The notes under the pieces were generated by a model. That model was not told the DNA's origin and ran no database searches. It was given only the letters and a program-made list of their open reading frames with translations. The translations under genes were made by a program, and so were the position numbers. A stretch of 64,000 nucleotides of DNA from Chlorops oryzae (taxonomy: Eukaryota; Arthropoda; Insecta; Diptera; Chloropidae), in assembly GCA_020466095.1 (NCBI GenBank), contig CM035809.1:26905063-26969062 (forward strand), given 5' to 3'. Shown here one piece after another: positions 33,041 to 45,274 of this stretch (positions within the stretch are counted from its first letter, which is position 1; each line of letters opens with the position of its first letter).

Positions 33041-34129
33041 TGATTACGTGTTTGAAATACGGTTTTTTTTTAACACTTTCATGACCAATTACATGCCTCA
33101 GTTGAAAAATAACGACATTTAATGAATTTCCCCAATCGAAATGAGTTTATAAATTGTTCCTATAAAGTTCTTCGATTAGTTGCGAAAGGGTTAATTGGGA
33201 AAAATTGTTTTGAAATAGAATGCAGCCAATTTAATTAAACGCTTGAGCAATTTTTCACTGATTTTCCGCATTTTAAAGCGAAGAAATATTATTTAGAGAA
33301 ATTTTCAAAAATTTCCGAAAACTTTTTGATCAACGCTTTAGGGAAAATAATTTAAAAAAAATATTTCAACATTAATTTTTTTTTTTTAGATACATAGGTA
33401 CTTTCTTCGCATGTATGTATGTATATATAAATCCAATCGGGCGCCTTTTGTGTGTTCGTTATTCTAACTTACGCTTTCATTGTGTTCGTTTCCATAATCC
33501 CTGCTGTGTTCGAAAATCCATCCACCCCGGCAGCGATGTTTTGGCGATTTGGTCTTTGTTTACGACAACATGTTGAATTGCGTTTTACTTTTTTTTTTTT
33601 GCGAGTTTTCGAAAACAAAACTTTATGATAATGTGAATTTTAGCAGAATTAGGAGGACTGCAAGGTGAAAATTCTTTAGTTTAATTAAAAAATTTCGTTA
33701 TCAATCAATAACAAAGCAAAGGAAATTTCAAATAAATAATAATTATTTATAATTTATTAAGCATTTTTAGTGCCGAGATATGGCTTGTTGCTATATTGGG
33801 TTCGACAAATTTTAATAATCCACGAAAAAATTGAAAAATAACAATAAGAAATCTCTTAACAATATCTCGACCATGAAATCAGATTCGCGGGCAACAGGGG
33901 CGTATGCAGGAAACTGTTTCAAGAGGGGTTTTTTAAGCACAACAAAATTTTGTATCATGACCAATTGTTCCTTTCAACTGCATTGCATTGATATTTGAAC
34001 ATGTTTAAAGGCAAGTAATATGATTTCAAAAAAATTGCAAAAGTGGGCGTGGCAGAAGGGCGTTCTGCGAAAATTGCCTCCTGCACTCGAAATTCAAATG
34101 GGACTTGAACGAAAGTTGGCAGTTATGCT

Positions 34130-34475
34130 TCTTTTGTAGCCATAAACATTCTCCCAAAAATTTTCTTCATCGGTCCATTATTAAGGGTACCTCCAGTACT
34201 AGGGTCTGTCACAAAAATCCAAAACGGCCTCAAAATCGGACTGTTTGGAAATATTTCAACGAAACTTAGAATTTGAGCAGTATATTTAAGCCTCCGATTA
34301 GAATTCAAAAAAATTGAAAAAGTGGGCGTGGCAAAGGGAAATTTAACAAAAGTCGGCATATGGGGCCCCTTATGGCCTTAAACACATCTTGATATTAAAA
34401 TTTATTTGAACATGTGTGTCTGTGTCGGGTATTCTATTGTCAGGCTCGCCTGACTATAACACCCTTACTTGTTTT
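34130..34475 (-). repeat. Dispersed fly repeat, GTCAGGCTCGCCTGACTATA type, copy 1
   Basis: The right edge GTCGGGTATTCTATTGTCAG followed by GCTCGCCTGACTATAACACC matches, in reverse complement, the copy at 55531. The shared region reaches back to CCTCCAGTACTAGGGTCTG. Partial copies of the same edge lie near 35725-35765. Confidence 0.6.
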
Positions 34476-34849
34476 CGTTGCAGCGAATCAAAAGGGTCGC
34501 AATTAGAAACTTAAAACTTGGACTTTAGGATTTGATAAAAAAAATGAAGATTATCATAATTCGTGGCCTTCAAACAGGCTTTTTATCTATGAAACTTATT
34601 TTTTTGAACCTATTATTATTATTATTTGAGTATTTCGCCGTTAATGAATTAAGACGCAATTTTAAAAAATAGGAGGCGCTAGCTTCTGAGGCGATCGGCC
34701 CGCTTTTTTAATCTAATTAAGGGTCGCTGATCACAAAAATGGCATCCATTTTTTTTTCAAAATTTTTTCATAATTTTTTTCTTATTTCATACGAACGACT
34801 GTTGTTCTAATGTCGTCATTTTCTACTTTATTCGTCTGCAACTGTTACG

Positions 34850-35330
34850 AATAAAATCATGCTTTCTACGGAGTACGAAAATCACCATTGTGGGCGTGGC
34901 ATTGGGCAGACTACGCATATGTCTTTCACACTCCTCTGATACATCATGGTTGTCATATATTTGAAGCTCCTACGCCGTTCCATACGAAAGTTACGATAGA
35001 CCATTATTTGTGGGTACATTTCTAGGCCCATTTTCTCCACGATACGTCTCGTTTGGTAGTTTGATAGTGTTCCAAATATTAATGATATTTATTGAGTGGC
35101 TCGTGAGTTATACGCCTTTCACTCAAGATAGTGGGCGTGGAAGTAGGCGGTCGTGTCCCCTTTTTCACTTAGAATCAGCCTGATGTACCCGTTGGTCCAG
35201 CCGTTTCGAAGGAGATCCGACCACAGAAGGAATGCCAGACGGACATGTCTAAATCGATTCAGTTTTCGATCCTGATCAAGAATATATAAGTATATATATT
35301 TGGCTATATCTACCGAAGCTTAGTTTTAGC
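34850..35330. repeat. Related dispersed repeat with GACGGACATGTCTAAATCGA block
   Basis: It contains GTGGGCGTGGCA words and the GGACATGTCTAAATCGATTC, CCTGATCAAGAATATATAAG block also present near 55850-55910. It looks like the opposite end of the same element family as 34130-34475. Confidence 0.5.
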
Positions 35331-35394
35331 TCTTACAAGATCAGAAGAAAACTAATATATCCTGCTTTACCGTTTTAATGCTCCTTGTCAACGG

Positions 35395-35642
35395 CTCGTT
35401 TCTGTGACCACCGCACTTAGCATTTTGTTTAAAGAATAATATGTAAACAGTAGAAGTGAGTGCTGGGTGTCAAAGACAATTTCCTCTCTTTAATTAAGTA
35501 AACTTTAAGTCTTCGAAATATGTATATGAAATAAAGAGTGACTTCAGTTGCCGTCTGAACACAGCTCAATCCGGTTGTTTCTTTTATTCAGCATAACATG
35601 AATATCATCCTTTCAAACTTATCAAATGGCGATCGTGACAGG
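35395..35642 (+). mobile_element. LTR-retrotransposon remnant: LTR end plus tRNA-Arg-like primer-binding site
   Basis: An AATAAA in AAATAAAGAGTGACTTCAG is followed about 90 bp later by TGGCGATCGTGACAGG (35627-35642). That matches the tRNA-Arg primer site TGGCGACCGTGACA used by 412/mdg1-type gypsy elements, with one change. The left LTR boundary is uncertain (perhaps near 35397). No gag-pol frame follows; a different repeat edge appears after about 80 bp. Confidence 0.5.
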
Positions 35643-36065
35643 ATACACGTTAGTGGCTATTAGTGATCACGACGTGATCTACGATTCTTCTTACGTCATT
35701 CTTACATCACAATCTGTGTCGACAATTATATTGGCAGGTTCGCTTGACTATAACACCCTTAGTTCTACAGAAAACAGGAAAAAGGGAGGGAAAAGTGCCG
35801 CCAAATAACAAGATAATACCAGATGTCAGAAAATAAGGACGAAAGAATTTTCTCAGATTTTGAAAGGGGTGCGAACGAAGATCACTTCTCACTGTCTTCT
35901 TTTTGTGTTGTCGTCATAGCAATGAATATTTGTGCAAACGATCTACAATTAAATAAAGAATGCCTTCGGTCATTGTTGCCATCAAAACGTAAATATTCGG
36001 AAAATAAAGTGCTGAATTCTTTTGTCTATGCTCAATTTCTATCATAAGAAATTCAATGCCCGAAG

Positions 36066-36195
36066 CATGTGCGTACGCAGAAAATCATTTCGAGAGGGGA
36101 TGTTAGGCAAAGGAATTTTTCAAGAATTTTCTATCTATTTTCTCGCAATTCGGAGGTGTTTGACCCCCCAAAAATCATCCTCTATGAACGCCACC
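36066..36195. mobile_element. Short MITE of the GCGTACGCAGAAAAT type
   Basis: The left end GTGCGTACGCAGAAAATCAT and right half ACCCCCCAAAAATCATCC match copies at 40037-40150, 51102-51199 and 62372-62519, with a left end only at 33895. The better-kept copies end in ACGCCCCTG. Confidence 0.6.
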
Positions 36196-36733
36196 GCTTT
36201 GAAGGTTAAGGGCAACGGAACGGGATTTTCGATCGGCTGACGCCGATTAATGTATGCACAAGTGCTGCTCTTCAATCAGCTGCTGCAGTCCCCACTTCAT
36301 GTGACGCTATTCGGGCGACCGAAAATATTCGAATTAAGAGCAAAAGCTTTTGGCAGCGGATTTCTTTTACGAATGACGTAAGAAGAAGAAAATCGAAATT
36401 AGAGAAAGCAAACAAAAAAATATCCACCACGATTGCGATTGAAGAGATAATTCTTTTTCTGAGCCGTGGGGGGTTTCGGTCGATAGGCGGTCTGTCAATA
36501 ATTATTAACAAAAGCGCTTATTTAATCATGTAGGGAATATTTGTCGGCAAATAATTGTTTGTTTATTTATTGTTACTGTTTATTTCTGCACCCTGATATA
36601 TTTTTTATTTTTGTGGGAAATAATTTATTGCGTACTTTTTTTTTCGAAATCGAAACGCTTAGTTCTTTTTGAACAGCATTTTTCATATGAACCATTTACG
36701 GCAAACATGTATGACTGTGTGTGTGTGTGTAGT

Positions 36734-37121
36734 TACCCTGCAGGAAATGTCAATAGTGAATCTATATTCTTTCTCTACTGACTGCGTCAACAGTACTACT
36801 GACCAGTTATACCCGTCGCAATGCTTTGCGTTATTGACATTTAACATTGAGTTGTCATTGAATGTCAACAGTAGACCAAAAAACTATTGACGAGCTATTG
36901 ACGTCGGTACTATTATGTAGACAGAAGGAGTACTCTTTCGCTTTATAAGGAGACACGTTGTTGACATGGTCAATAAAGATGAACTATACCTCTTGACAGT
37001 ACAGTTTCTCTAATGACACGACACCGCATGTAAATACTGTTGACGTTGGATCTAATTCTCTTGTCTATATTGACGTCAATATAGACATGGGGCCATATGG
37101 CGACAGGCTTCCTGCAGGGTA
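36734..37121. mobile_element. MITE with TACCCTGCAGG ends and a TTGACGT/GTCAATA-rich core, 388 bp
   Basis: The ends TACCCTGCAGGAAATG and GGCTTCCTGCAGGGTA are inverse copies. The core repeats TGTCAATAG, TATTGAC and TTGACGT words in both orientations. The ends are similar to the element at 31228, suggesting one superfamily. Confidence 0.75.
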
Positions 37122-37528
37122 GTGTAAACAATATTGCTTCGCAGCTTTTCAGACATGAGTATACCTAATGGACGTGTCCGTCGGACCCAAAATAACTTTT
37201 TCAACTTTGTTTTAAATGAATTTCAAAATTGCTCTAACGGCTGTGAATTGCCAATTAAATTTCTGCTTTCAATTTGGGTTTCTTCATAATTTCTTCATAT
37301 TAATTTTTTAATTCCTCGTTAGAATTAGGTAGAACAATTTTTATTTTGTTCGATTACACTGTGACAGTTAATTGAATTTAATTAAAAATTTTGACTGCAT
37401 TTCGTGAAAGTACTTGATAAATGAAGCCAATCCTTATAATTGGTTTTCCTCCATTGGCTACGGGTTTCCTTTGAATCGATCTGGAAAAGTGTGGCCGAGA
37501 ATTAAGTTGCGGGCTTACTTATGGCTAT

Positions 37529-37752
37529 CAGGGGTGTCACAGAATCCGATAGCTGTCGTAATCGGAATTAAAACCGATCGATATTTCATACAGAATTTAA
37601 AAATTTGGTTTTTTTTGGTTTTTAATCGGAACCTATTAACGGTTTTTAATTGCACAGAACCCTATTTTATCCGGCTGTCTATGAAATATATATGAAAATT
37701 CAGTCGAATAAAATTCCAATTCCGACAGCTATCGGATTCTGAAACACCCCTG
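37529..37752. mobile_element. hAT-like MITE, CAGGGGTGT ends, 224 bp
   Basis: The ends CAGGGGTGTCACAGAATCCG and CGGATTCTGAAACACCCCTG pair, with AGCTGTCG next inside. The flanks (ATGGCTAT / TATAACTC) do not give a clean TSD, so the copy may be old. Confidence 0.7.
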
Positions 37753-38577
37753 TATAACTCGTAAACCGTAAAATATAGGCTATAGGTCATACAAAATAAA
37801 ATATGATAAAAAATCACGTCAAATTTTAAGAATTTTTGCAATTTTAACCTACTAGATATAGTTTTTTCGGGTTGGTTTGTACTAAAACTATTTAAAATGA
37901 GTTCAAAGCTATAAATTATGATAGAAAGGAAATTAAAAAATTGAACAGATTACGAGATATAGCCATAAATAAGTGAGTAATTTAATTCTCTGCCCCACTT
38001 TTTGAAGTTTATTTTAAAAAAAAGTAGAGGTGACTTGACAAAACTGAGTATGAGGCGTTGTTATACTCACCGAATTCAAAAACAGTCGTTAAATGTTTGT
38101 TTACAAAACATGACCTCTAAAATATCGCACAGTGTAATCGAATATATAGGCGAGAAGGATAAAAGGTAGAGAAGAAATTTCTCTTCGCCTCACCTGTCTT
38201 TCCAAATAATTAAATAATTATGAAAGAAAAATTTGTGTGTGGAAATTGGAAGTTACTGTGTCCGATATCATTTTGATACTGCAAATTTGAAAATTTTTAC
38301 CCGAAATCGGAAGAAAAATCTGGCTTATTCATACAAAAAAAAAAGGAAGAAAAATTGTGTCAAATAATACGAATTTTCCAACATTACGCAAATTCCTCGC
38401 ATTATATAATTCGTACTATTAGGACGACCACTGTATTGCGCAGTTTAACATGACGTCTATAATTCTCATTTGGTTTTTAAGATGGGACATATAACACTCT
38501 CAGAATTTCTGAAGGCTTTTTATGACGTGATTGAAGCAAGATGGATTGTAAGTTTGTCTTATTTTTTTGTTTGGATA

Positions 38578-39276
38578 GAGCTGGAGAATAGGTTCACTAA
38601 TCGATAGTTTCAATAATCGATAGTTTCAATAATCGATAGGTTCACTAATCGATCGTTTCAATAATCGATAGTTTCACTAATCGCTAGTTTCAATAATCGA
38701 TAGGTTCATTAATCGATCGTTTCAATGGTCGATAGGTTCACGAATCGATAGTTTCAATAGTCGATAGGTTCAATAATCGATGGCTTTAACAATCGATAGT
38801 GTCAGTAATTTATAATACGATAATCGATAGTTGAAATAATCGATAGTTCGAACAATCGATTGTTTCAACAACCGATAATTTCGATAATTGGGAGTTTTTG
38901 ATGATCAGTAGTTTCGATAATCGACAGTTTCAATAATCGATAATTTTGAAAATCGATAACTTAGATAATCGATAGTTTCGATAATCGATAATTTTGTAAT
39001 GGATAATTTTGATAATCGATAATTTTGATAATCAATAATTTTGGTAATCGATAATTTTGATAATCGATAATTTTGATAATCGAAACTTGAGTTTTAAATA
39101 AGGAAATTTTGTGGAATCGGTCCATTTCAAAAAGAAGGAAGCCCTTTGTCACCGCCAGCACCACCTTTCCAATGCTAAAGTAAATGTCCATGAATCAAAA
39201 CTATCGATAGTCTTGAAAATCCATCGATTATCGATACTATTAGTATCGATAAAGCTATCGATTTTTTCTCCAGCTC
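38578..39276. mobile_element. TA-flanked MITE with an amplified ATCGATA core, 699 bp
   Basis: The ends GAGCTGGAGAA and TTCTCCAGCTC are inverse copies, with TA on both sides (38576-38577, 39277-39278). Between them lie about 40 copies of a 16-17 bp unit of the type ATAATCGATAGTTTCA, varying to AATCGATAATTTTG. ATCGATA matches the core bound by DREF and BEAF-32 in flies, which gives the element possible regulatory weight. Confidence 0.88.
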
Positions 39277-40036
39277 TAAAGTAAACTCGGACACCGACGT
39301 TTAAAACGTGTAATTATATTTTTGTTGTACGTGGATTTTGATTGGGAAGATTGTTCATAATCGTTTTGGTCTAATCATGTTATCGATGGAAGTGCACCCA
39401 GGCCTATGTGGATCATAAAGTTTCCCAGCAATTTACTTTATAATTAAAAAAAAAAAACAAGTGAGATCATGGGCATATTTTGAAGAATTTAAGAAGATTG
39501 AGTATAGTTGTCTGTCTCACACTTTACGAGGTTGTAGCTTACGTTTAATGATCAAATATTTACTGCACATCTGAGTATGGACTCTTCAGTTGAATCCGCA
39601 GAAAATCAATGTGATACAGCGATGCTCACACCTTTATACATACATATATATACGTTGGTCTACTTGGCACATCGAATCAAAGACATCTTTCAAACTGTAT
39701 GAATTCCGGTGCTGCATTGTTGGGGAACGCTTCAATTGGAAATCCATTACCTGCATTGATGTCTTTGAGACCTTGAAAAATATTTCCTTTCTATCTGTAG
39801 AACTCTTTTCGATATTATTTTTCACCTTGTAGTACTTTCTCTTCACCCTTTCCATACAATCGGATAGCTTGTTATCTATGTATGTATTTATTTGTTTACT
39901 AGTTGCTTTTATTATTTAAAAATAGTTTTCCATTTCACTTTTTACACATTCGTAATACCTCGCGTGGTCGTACATGTATGTATGTATGTGGTGGATATGT
40001 TTGTCATAAGCGGACAACATTTATACGTTCACATGA

Positions 40037-40150
40037 GGACCGTACGCAGAAAATGATTTCGGGAGGGGTTTTTGGGCATTACATCTTGAACATGTCTCAC
40101 ATTTCGGAGGGGGTTTTGACCGCAAAAAAACCCCTCTGCATGCGTCCCTG
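40037..40150. mobile_element. Short MITE of the GCGTACGCAGAAAAT type, copy 2
   Basis: It reads CGTACGCAGAAAATGATTTC, GGGAGGGG, then ATTTCGGAGGGGGTTTTGAC and ends GCATGCGTCCCTG. Confidence 0.6.
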
Positions 40151-40470
40151 GTACACATGTAAATACATGCTATTTTCGACAAATTTGCCTCTTCCAATAT
40201 GTTGTTGACATTGAAATTATTTACTCAAAATATAATAATTGTTTAAATTCGTCTATTTTCGTTGCTTGATTGCTTTATCAAGTCAAATAAAAAGGTCGAT
40301 TATAATGGATTCGAACAACGCAAATTTGGTTATAACCAATTTTTTTTTTTTTTGGGTGGCTCTCCCTTTCTCTTTCAGCTGGTTAACAGAAATCAGCTTA
40401 CCTATGTTTTATTATTATTATTTTTTTAAATATTGATAATAATGAATTTTTTATTTTTGTTTACTTCCAG

Positions 40471-40543
40471 AGACAACATGTCAACACCTGCTGAAGTAAG
40501 ACGCGCGTCATTTGCGCGGCGCGCTGAGAGTCTTGTGGAGAGG
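40471..40543 (+). CDS. Candidate coding first exon of an unidentified gene
   Basis: A strong acceptor (TTTGTTTACTTCCAG) at 40470 is followed by AGACAACATG and a GC-rich frame reading MSTPAEVRRASFARRAESLVER. A donor GTGAGA follows at 40544, leaving a whole number of codons. A second in-frame donor GTATCAAG lies at 40571; read through without splicing, the frame stops at 40591 after 37 residues. RRASF is a basophilic-kinase type site. Composition differs sharply from the AT-rich surroundings, which supports a real exon. I do not recognise the protein. Following exons would have to lie beyond the window or be too short to see. Confidence 0.45.
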
Positions 40544-40920
40544 GTGAGAATATTGAAAACGATCTACGAGGTATCAAGTGACCAAGCGTGAGATATTTTT
40601 GTAGAAAAGAAATTTAATTTTTCCTCCTGGCCCATACCTATACCTATATGTATTTTCTATCTTTACCCAGCATGAGGGCTTAGCAGTTTCTTTTTTGTAG
40701 TCGGTATGTAATTTTTCCTTTTATTAGCAGACATTTTACATAATTTTAGTTTCACACTTGCCCTCGAGGAGACATTGCTATGGTAGAAAGTTAGTATGTC
40801 ACTTTGTAATGCTTTCATACATATGAAGAACACTTAAGAGTACTTTATTCGCTATCGAGGCTTTTTAGTGGTGCTAGATTGTTGTAAGGCAACTCAATGA
40901 GGGAGATTTCAGATTAATAA

Positions 40921-41432
40921 GCCCAAAATCTAATATTGCGAGAGCCCGAGATGAGACGCACACAAATTTCAATACATTCAATCATATGGTTCAAGCTCCA
41001 ATGTATCGCACTGCGAGACCTCGTCGCGAGAAAAGTTTGAAAAATTGAATATTTTCGTTGCGAGGCAATTTTGACAGGTTAATGATGTAGCTATTTTTTG
41101 AGTACTCGGTATTGGGTACTCGTTTAAACTAATAAAACAAATGCAGAGCCTTTAAAATATTTCGCGAGTTTTGATTCAATTTGAAAATTAAAAAAAAAAT
41201 GTTTTGAAAATTTTTAATTACAATTTTAGCTCAAGTCATAACGTATAAATTTTATGAGTACTCGGTACTCGTTAGATTGGTACTTGGTTCAAATATTGCA
41301 TTAATAGAAGCGAAATTATGCTATCATCTGCGTGACGCAAAACTCTCATTGGAGATTGAAATGCGTCACGCAAAAAATTTTCGTGACGTCGCGTACTCTC
41401 GCATCGGGCTCTCGCAATATTGGATTTTGGGC
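40921..41432 (+). mobile_element. MITE with GCGAGAGCCCGA ends, copy 1 (512 bp)
   Basis: The ends GCCCAAAATCTAATATTGCG and CGCAATATTGGATTTTGGGC pair. The interior has ACTCGGTACTCGTTAGATTG and GTGACGCAAAACTCTCATTG. It is in direct orientation with the copy at 45413. Confidence 0.8.
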
Positions 41433-41635
41433 TATAAGGACGAAAATTTTGTTTGGAAAGTGATCATTGAAGTAGGCAAAAATTCATTCCTTAACCTAGA
41501 CGCATCAATTAAAATTTTGTTTTTTTTGGTTTTAGTCGGGACTAAGTTTAGACTCAATTGAACTAGTGCGGAACCGAACTAGTTACTTGACTGGTGTCAG
41601 GTTTCTTCAAAGACTTCTTGGGTTAAGAATTAGAG

Positions 41636-41723
41636 CAGCGGTTCCCAAAGTGTGTCCCAGGGCTCCTCAAAAATTTTTATGTCTTTCAAGGGCTCCGCGT
41701 CCGAAAAAGTTTGGGAACCCCTG
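41636..41723. mobile_element. Minimal hAT MITE, 88 bp, perfect 8 bp TSD
   Basis: The ends CAGCGGTTCCCAAAGT and AGTTTGGGAACCCCTG are typical hAT termini. The TSD AATTAGAG is perfect (41628-41635, 41724-41731). Confidence 0.9.
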
Positions 41724-41965
41724 AATTAGAGTATGAATTGATATATATTTTTGAAAATAATTATTTGAATTGAAAAAAAAAATAACAACCAAAAACTAGT
41801 CACATTTTACTAACAAAAGCGTAAAGAAGATATAAGTCCCTTATGCGTTAAAGGGTTAAAAGAAAATCAAGGAATCGATAGACATATTAGCCAAAGGGAG
41901 GAGATATCATTCGAAAATTTTGTCTTGATTTTCTGTGGAGAAAAATTCTCTACAGAGGCGTTCGT

Positions 41966-42055
41966 TAACCCTTTAAGGGCCAAATTTGTCACCACACAAT
42001 TGTTGAGATTTATAATTTTTATTATTTTCCATTTTTATGTTAAAGGGTTAAAGAC
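41966..42055. repeat. Short TTAACCCTTTAAGGG repeat
   Basis: GTTAACCCTTTAAGGGCC at the left and GTTAAAGGGTTAA at the right face each other, with a related GTTAAAGGGTTAA at 41846. It may be a small TTAA-type element. Confidence 0.35.
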
Positions 42056-42675
42056 AGGCTTAACTGTATAAAAGCTTCAATAAGAGAAAAAGGACACACA
42101 ATTTCGGAGAAAATTCTTTCCTGCTTAAACAAAAGGCAAAAAAAAAATTATGAAAAACGCTTTGATATGGTCGGAAACTTTCTGAACCAACCCAATGAAC
42201 GATGCTTTAATTGAATTTAAAACAAAAAGCATGACCAGAATAATTTATTATGGAACGGGAAGGAGATAACCGCGTCTGTTCAGCGTTCATCCATCCCATC
42301 GCTTCGAATTTTCAATTACTTCGCCGCATTCGATCACATTCCGACGCATTCTCGTCCGTTCCTCAATTTATCTTTTTCGAATTCTACATACTTTCTAATT
42401 TCTAAATTCATTTTGAAAATCACTTCAAAGAAAAATTTCCAGAAATGCTTGACTTGACTTTAGCGAGTTTCAGATGGAAAAAAGTTGCTTCAATGGATTC
42501 GATAGCATTCCGACATCGATTGACTTCGCGGACCTTTCTTTCCACTATCGCGTATTTTCAATTTTTTTTAAAAATATTTTTGCAGTTTTTTCAATTGATG
42601 CTTTTATTTCGATTTTCGTTTCTATTCCATTCCATTCCATTCCGTGTTCATCCCACTTGTTGACGACTGATAACA

Positions 42676-43394
42676 CTAGGTAACAGGAATTTTTTCGGGG
42701 ACATCCAAATGCACTTTTCTTATAGACTCGGGCCTTCTAAGAAGAAAAAAGTATGCAAAAAATATTTTTTTTGTATTGATTTTTGAAAAAAAAAATTTTT
42801 TTTTTTGTAAGGCAACCCAACTAAACCAAAAATTCAACACAAAATACTTTTCGCATCCGCTCGATTTTTTAAATTTGAGGAATTTTCTCTAAAGATATAT
42901 GTCATTTTAAGGTTTGCAGGCCTGTAGAATTTTATTTTCTTGACCGATCTTAAAACTATGTGAGAAAAAGTATTAGAGGTGTTAATTTTCTTTAATTTAA
43001 GGATTAATGTGCTGAAATCGGATGATGCACTGTCGAATTATGCTCGTAAAAAGGGCATAACACCCAAAAAAAAATTTTTTTTTTTCATAAATCAATTTAA
43101 AAAAAAAACACTTCCATAAAATGTTTTTAATATTTATTCCCTGTTAGAAGGCCAAAGTCCGTAAGAACAGTTGCATCTATAACTCCTGAAAAAATAAAAA
43201 AAATAAATTTTTTGTAAACCAGTGTAATTGAATTCGCATTGGGTTGGATCATAAAAACTCCGTCCCTCGACATTCTTTGTGCTCGAATAACACAGATCGG
43301 AACATATGATGAAGCTTCGATGGACGCTAATGGCTGTGACTACGTGATGTTTGACTGCATACTCACCTATTGCTGTCTCTTTCGCACTGCATCA
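42676..43394. repeat. ~0.73 kb direct duplication, copy 1
   Basis: It starts CTAGGTAACAGGAATTTTTT and ends GCACTGCATC, matching 43739-44477 along its whole length with scattered substitutions and indels. It contains AACACAGATCGGAACATATG and GGCTGTGACTACGTGATG. No conserved ORF is shared by both copies. Confidence 0.9.
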
Positions 43395-43738
43395 TGGTCC
43401 TTGGCAACATTTTGTGATAGCCGCTTCTCTATCATTAGGCTCCATTAATCTATTTTGGTTCCTGCGGTTATTGCAGTATATATATATATATTGGTATATC
43501 TAATATTATTGCTTCCAATATTCCTTTGGCTTTTTCAGCTTCTTTAAACATTTCTAATAAAGCAAATTCCATTTTTATTTGCAATTTCTCGATGATATAG
43601 TATATCAGATATACCTTGCGCGTTTTATATATTTTTTAACTCCCAAGCCGGACATTATCGCATGCATGTATCTAATGAAAACAGCGGCCATCTTCTAACA
43701 AACTTCATTAACAGTTAGGCATTAGTAATGCGAGTACG

Positions 43739-44477
43739 CTAGGTAACAGGAATTTTTCGGGGACATCCAATGCACTTTTCTTATAGTACTCGGCCTTCTA
43801 AAGAAAAAGTAGTCCAAAAATATTTTTTTTGGGTCATTGATTTTTGAAAAAAAAACTTTCTTTTTGTAAGCAACCCTAACTAACTCAAAGCTGATATGAA
43901 CGCAAAATACTTGAGTTAAAGTATCCGGGTCTAAGATTTTTAACCCCTATAGTGAGGAATTTTCTCTAGCATAATAATATGTTTATTTTTAGGTTTGCAG
44001 GTCTGCAGAATTTTATTTTCTTAGCCGATCTTAAAACTATGTGAGAAAAAGTAATAGAGGTGTTAATTTTCTTTAATTTAAGGAATAATGTGCTGAAATC
44101 GGATGATGCACTGTCGAATTATGCTCGAAAAAGCTGTTATAACACCTTAAAATTTTTTTTTTTCATAAATCAATTTAAAAAAAAATCACTTCCATAAAAT
44201 GTTTTTAAATATTTTTTCCCATGTTTAGAAGGCCAAAGTCCGTAAGAACAGTGCATCTATAACTCCTGAAAAAATAAAAAAAATAAATTATTTGTAAGAC
44301 CAGTGTAATTGAAATCGCATTGGGTTGGATCATAAAAACTCCGTCCCTCGACAATTCTTTGTGCTCGAATAACACAGATCGGAACATATGATGAAGCATA
44401 TCGATGGACGCTAATGGCTGTGACTACGTGATGTTTGACTGCATACTCACCTATTGCTGTCTCTTTCGCACTGCATC
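43739..44477. repeat. ~0.73 kb direct duplication, copy 2
   Basis: Second copy of the unit at 42676, offset by 1063 bp. The ~340 bp between the copies is unrelated and holds a (TA)n run at about 43478-43492. Confidence 0.9.
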
Positions 44478-44831
44478 TTTGTCCCACTGTGCGTCTAAAC
44501 TTGCTGTAACAAGCGCGCCCTCCTGCTTAATGTAACTCGTTGCAAGTGGCTCACAAATTGATGGGCTCGAATTTCGTTTTCAATTTTATTGGATGAGGTC
44601 AAGATCGCGGCGTGTGCAGTTATTTTGTTTATTTAAAGAATTTATCGCACTGTGGGTGACGATTTATGTACGTTGTTGGCTTATGTAACCATTTTTTTTT
44701 CTGTTTTTAATTGATAACGGGGTAAATGGGCACTTCAATCTCGAATTAGAATAGAACAGAAGGCATGGAGAGTTTTATCAAAGCCTTGTAATGGCAAAAC
44801 GATATGAAGGAGGGCCCGGATACAGTTCGAG

Positions 44832-44996
44832 CAGGCCCGTAGAGAGAAATTTGGGGCCCGGGGGGTTTTTTTCTGGGGTCCTCACAGAAATGTACGACAA
44901 AAAAAAAAAAAAAATCCCCTTGCCAATTGTGGGCCCCTTCAGAAAGCCCGGGCCCGGGGGAAAATCCCCTTTTCCATCCCCCTCTCTACAGGCCTG
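44832..44996. mobile_element. GC-rich MITE, 165 bp
   Basis: The ends CAGGCCCGTAGAGAG and CTCTCTACAGGCCTG pair. The interior has GGGGCCCGGGGGG and its complement. The flanks AGTTCGAG/TGTTGGAG suggest a decayed 8 bp TSD. The local GC content stands out strongly. Confidence 0.75.
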
Positions 44997-45274
44997 TGTT
45001 GGAGTACTCCAGGAAGTTGTCTAGCTCTGCATTTTCTTGGTTTCAATAAAAAAAAAATTCTTAAATTTCGTAACGGTTTACGAGCTATGGATCAGAAATG
45101 GCTAAGAGAGGCCAAAAATTCACATCTTTGAGATTTTTGTTATTTTTTTATCTACAAAATGGAGTTTTTTCAATTCAGTTATTACTGAAGTTCTTTTCTC
45201 TATGTCTAAGGCTAAAACTTTCTTATAAACACGAAAATAAAATATTAAACGGTTAAGGAGATATAGCCATAAGT

